From Bacteroidales bacterium GP4 (GTDB lineage Bacteria; Bacteroidota; Bacteroidia; Bacteroidales; Muribaculaceae): a stretch of 5,649 nucleotides of DNA. The notes beneath the pieces are model-generated. The model was given only the letters and a program-made list of their open reading frames with translations, was not told the DNA's origin and made no database searches. Below, piece after piece: positions 4,979 through 5,649 of this stretch. Positions within the stretch are counted from its first letter, which is position 1; each line of letters starts with the position of its first letter. A program made the translations under genes and the position numbers. The stretch lies in assembly GCA_001701065.1 (NCBI GenBank), contig DAAL01000261.1:1-5649 (forward strand), read 5' to 3'.

Positions 4979-5412
4979 TGAGCGTAGCTATAAAGCACAA
5001 CGGCATAATCACGGAAGTCACATCCTCCTCTATCCATGTGAGCATAGAGGAGGATGGCGGCGGATGTGGAGGATGTTCCGTCAGTATGTTTTGTGGCGCG
5101 CGCAATAATGATAAATCATCGGTTGTGACCTTTACCGATAAGGATTGCGATGTGTCATCCTACAAAGTAGGCGATAAGGTCAGCCTTAGCTTTTCAGGAG
5201 CTACCCAGCTGCAGGCTTCACTGCTTGTGATGGGCATTCCGTCGTTGCTGCTTTTAGTGGCGGTGCTGCTGTCGCTGTTTATGGGGATGTCGCAAGGTGC
5301 TTCGGTCATTACAGGGTTGCTTCTTGTAGTGATTTATCTTTTTATATTATATAATGTGAAGAATCTTATCCGTGGTCGATTCCGATGGACTTTGCTTGGA
5401 AAAACCGTGTGA
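4978..5412 (+). CDS. RseC-family membrane protein (SoxR-reducing/Rnf-associated)
   Basis: A 144-residue inner-membrane protein. The N-terminal cytoplasmic part has a cysteine cluster C30-x2-C33-x5-C39 in a glycine-rich context, as expected for the RseC/MucC family. Two hydrophobic segments follow at about residues 79-103 and 108-127, then a short basic tail (RGRFRW). In Proteobacteria, RseC is tied to Rnf-like electron transport that keeps SoxR reduced; in Bacteroidetes it usually sits at the head of the rnf cluster, and RnfB follows here after 36 bases. I chose the ATG at 4978, which shares one base with the upstream TGA; a TTG at 4975 is a less likely start. A 13-bp perfect inverted repeat lies in codons 15-27. 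The cysteines suggest an Fe-S cluster, which is inference. Confidence 0.9.
   Translation: MSVAIKHNGIITEVTSSSIHVSIEEDGGGCGGCSVSMFCGARNNDKSSVVTFTDKDCDVSSYKVGDKVSLSFSGATQLQASLLVMGIPSLLLLVAVLLSLFMGMSQGASVITGLLLVVIYLFILYNVKNLIRGRFRWTLLGKTV
5021..5056 (+). repeat. 13-bp perfect inverted repeat within the RseC-family gene
   Basis: CATCCTCCTCTAT (5021-5033) pairs perfectly with ATAGAGGAGGATG (5044-5056) around a 10-base loop, forming a stable mRNA hairpin 43 bases after the start codon. A second copy of GGAGGATG at 5068-5075 can pair with the first eight bases of the same left arm, so two mutually exclusive stems are possible. The right arm contains AGGAGG and the left arm CCTCCT, complementary to Shine-Dalgarno sequences. 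Confidence 0.7.
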
Positions 5413-5448
5413 TTCCAAATTAGAAAAATAAAAATTACTTGATTCGAT

Positions 5449-5649
5449 ATGTCACCCATTGTTTCTGCAATAGTGATATTAGGTGGAATAGGAATTTTAG
5501 GTGCTGTTATCTTATTCTTTGTCGCAAAAAAGTTTTACGTAAAAGAGGATTCCCGTATTGCCCTTGTTGAGGAGCTTCTTCCCGGTGCCAATTGCGGAAG
5601 CTGCGGAAGGTCAGGCTGCCATGACTTTGCCTGCGCGTGTGTGGCGGAA
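5449..5649 (+). CDS. rnfB: RnfB, electron transport complex subunit B (partial, 5' end)
   Basis: The first 67 residues of RnfB; the rest lies beyond the right edge. RnfB is the membrane-anchored Fe-S subunit of the Rnf ferredoxin:NAD+ oxidoreductase, which couples electron flow to Na+ or H+ transport. Visible parts are one N-terminal transmembrane helix (about residues 4-26) followed by the Fe-S domain start LPGANCGSCGRSGC (44-57) with cluster ligands C49, C52 and C57; the fourth cysteine would be past the edge. The more usual sequence is CGGCGYPGC, so this version is slightly divergent, and two additional cysteines (C62, C64) follow. The ATG at 5449 lies in an AT-rich context 36 bases after the RseC-family stop, with no Shine-Dalgarno sequence. 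The rest of an rnf operon is expected downstream. Confidence 0.95.
   Translation, partial: MSPIVSAIVILGGIGILGAVILFFVAKKFYVKEDSRIALVEELLPGANCGSCGRSGCHDFACACVAE

Noticed and set aside
5054..5128. Out-of-frame ATG after AGGAGG inside the RseC-family gene
   Set aside because: It opens only about 24 codons, lies in the stem of a hairpin and conflicts with a clear gene frame.

Overview
The window looks like a chromosomal segment of a gut Bacteroidales bacterium, possibly of the Muribaculaceae (family level is an inference). Evidence for the phylum: a TAnnTTTG-type -7 promoter element in front of the Fur-family gene, AT-rich gene starts without Shine-Dalgarno sequences, a secreted 21-residue leucine-rich-repeat protein of a type common in Bacteroidetes, and an RseC-RnfB gene pair.

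Layout. Two genes lie on the minus strand in the first 1.7 kb: a secreted LRR protein (39-1103) and a small DUF488/YeaO-family protein (1306-1665). A 272-bp divergent intergenic region follows (1666-1937). It is not featureless: it holds a GC-rich block with nested complementary segments, a perfect 8-bp dyad, a minus-strand mini-ORF with a consensus Shine-Dalgarno sequence, and the promoter of the next gene. Five plus-strand genes then run to the right edge with gaps of 13, 13, -1 and 36 bases: Fur-family regulator (1938-2432), adenylosuccinate synthetase PurA (2446-3717), DUF1015 protein (3731-4978), RseC-family membrane protein (4978-5412) and the N-terminal 67 residues of RnfB (5449 to the edge). 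I see no intrinsic terminator or clear internal promoter between them, so they are probably one transcription unit that continues into the rest of an rnf operon.

How the genes may work together. PurA makes adenylosuccinate from IMP. RseC and RnfB belong to the membrane ferredoxin:NAD+ oxidoreductase (Rnf) system. The Fur-family protein is the obvious candidate regulator of its own transcript, and two short perfect palindromes flank its gene. The link between metal sensing, purine synthesis, DUF1015 and Rnf is inferred from position only.

I did not find a defence system, mobile element, CRISPR array or tRNA/rRNA gene. The items most worth following up are the structured intergenic block at 1677-1886, the near-leaderless palindromic promoter of the Fur gene, and a 13-bp perfect stem inside the RseC-family coding sequence.
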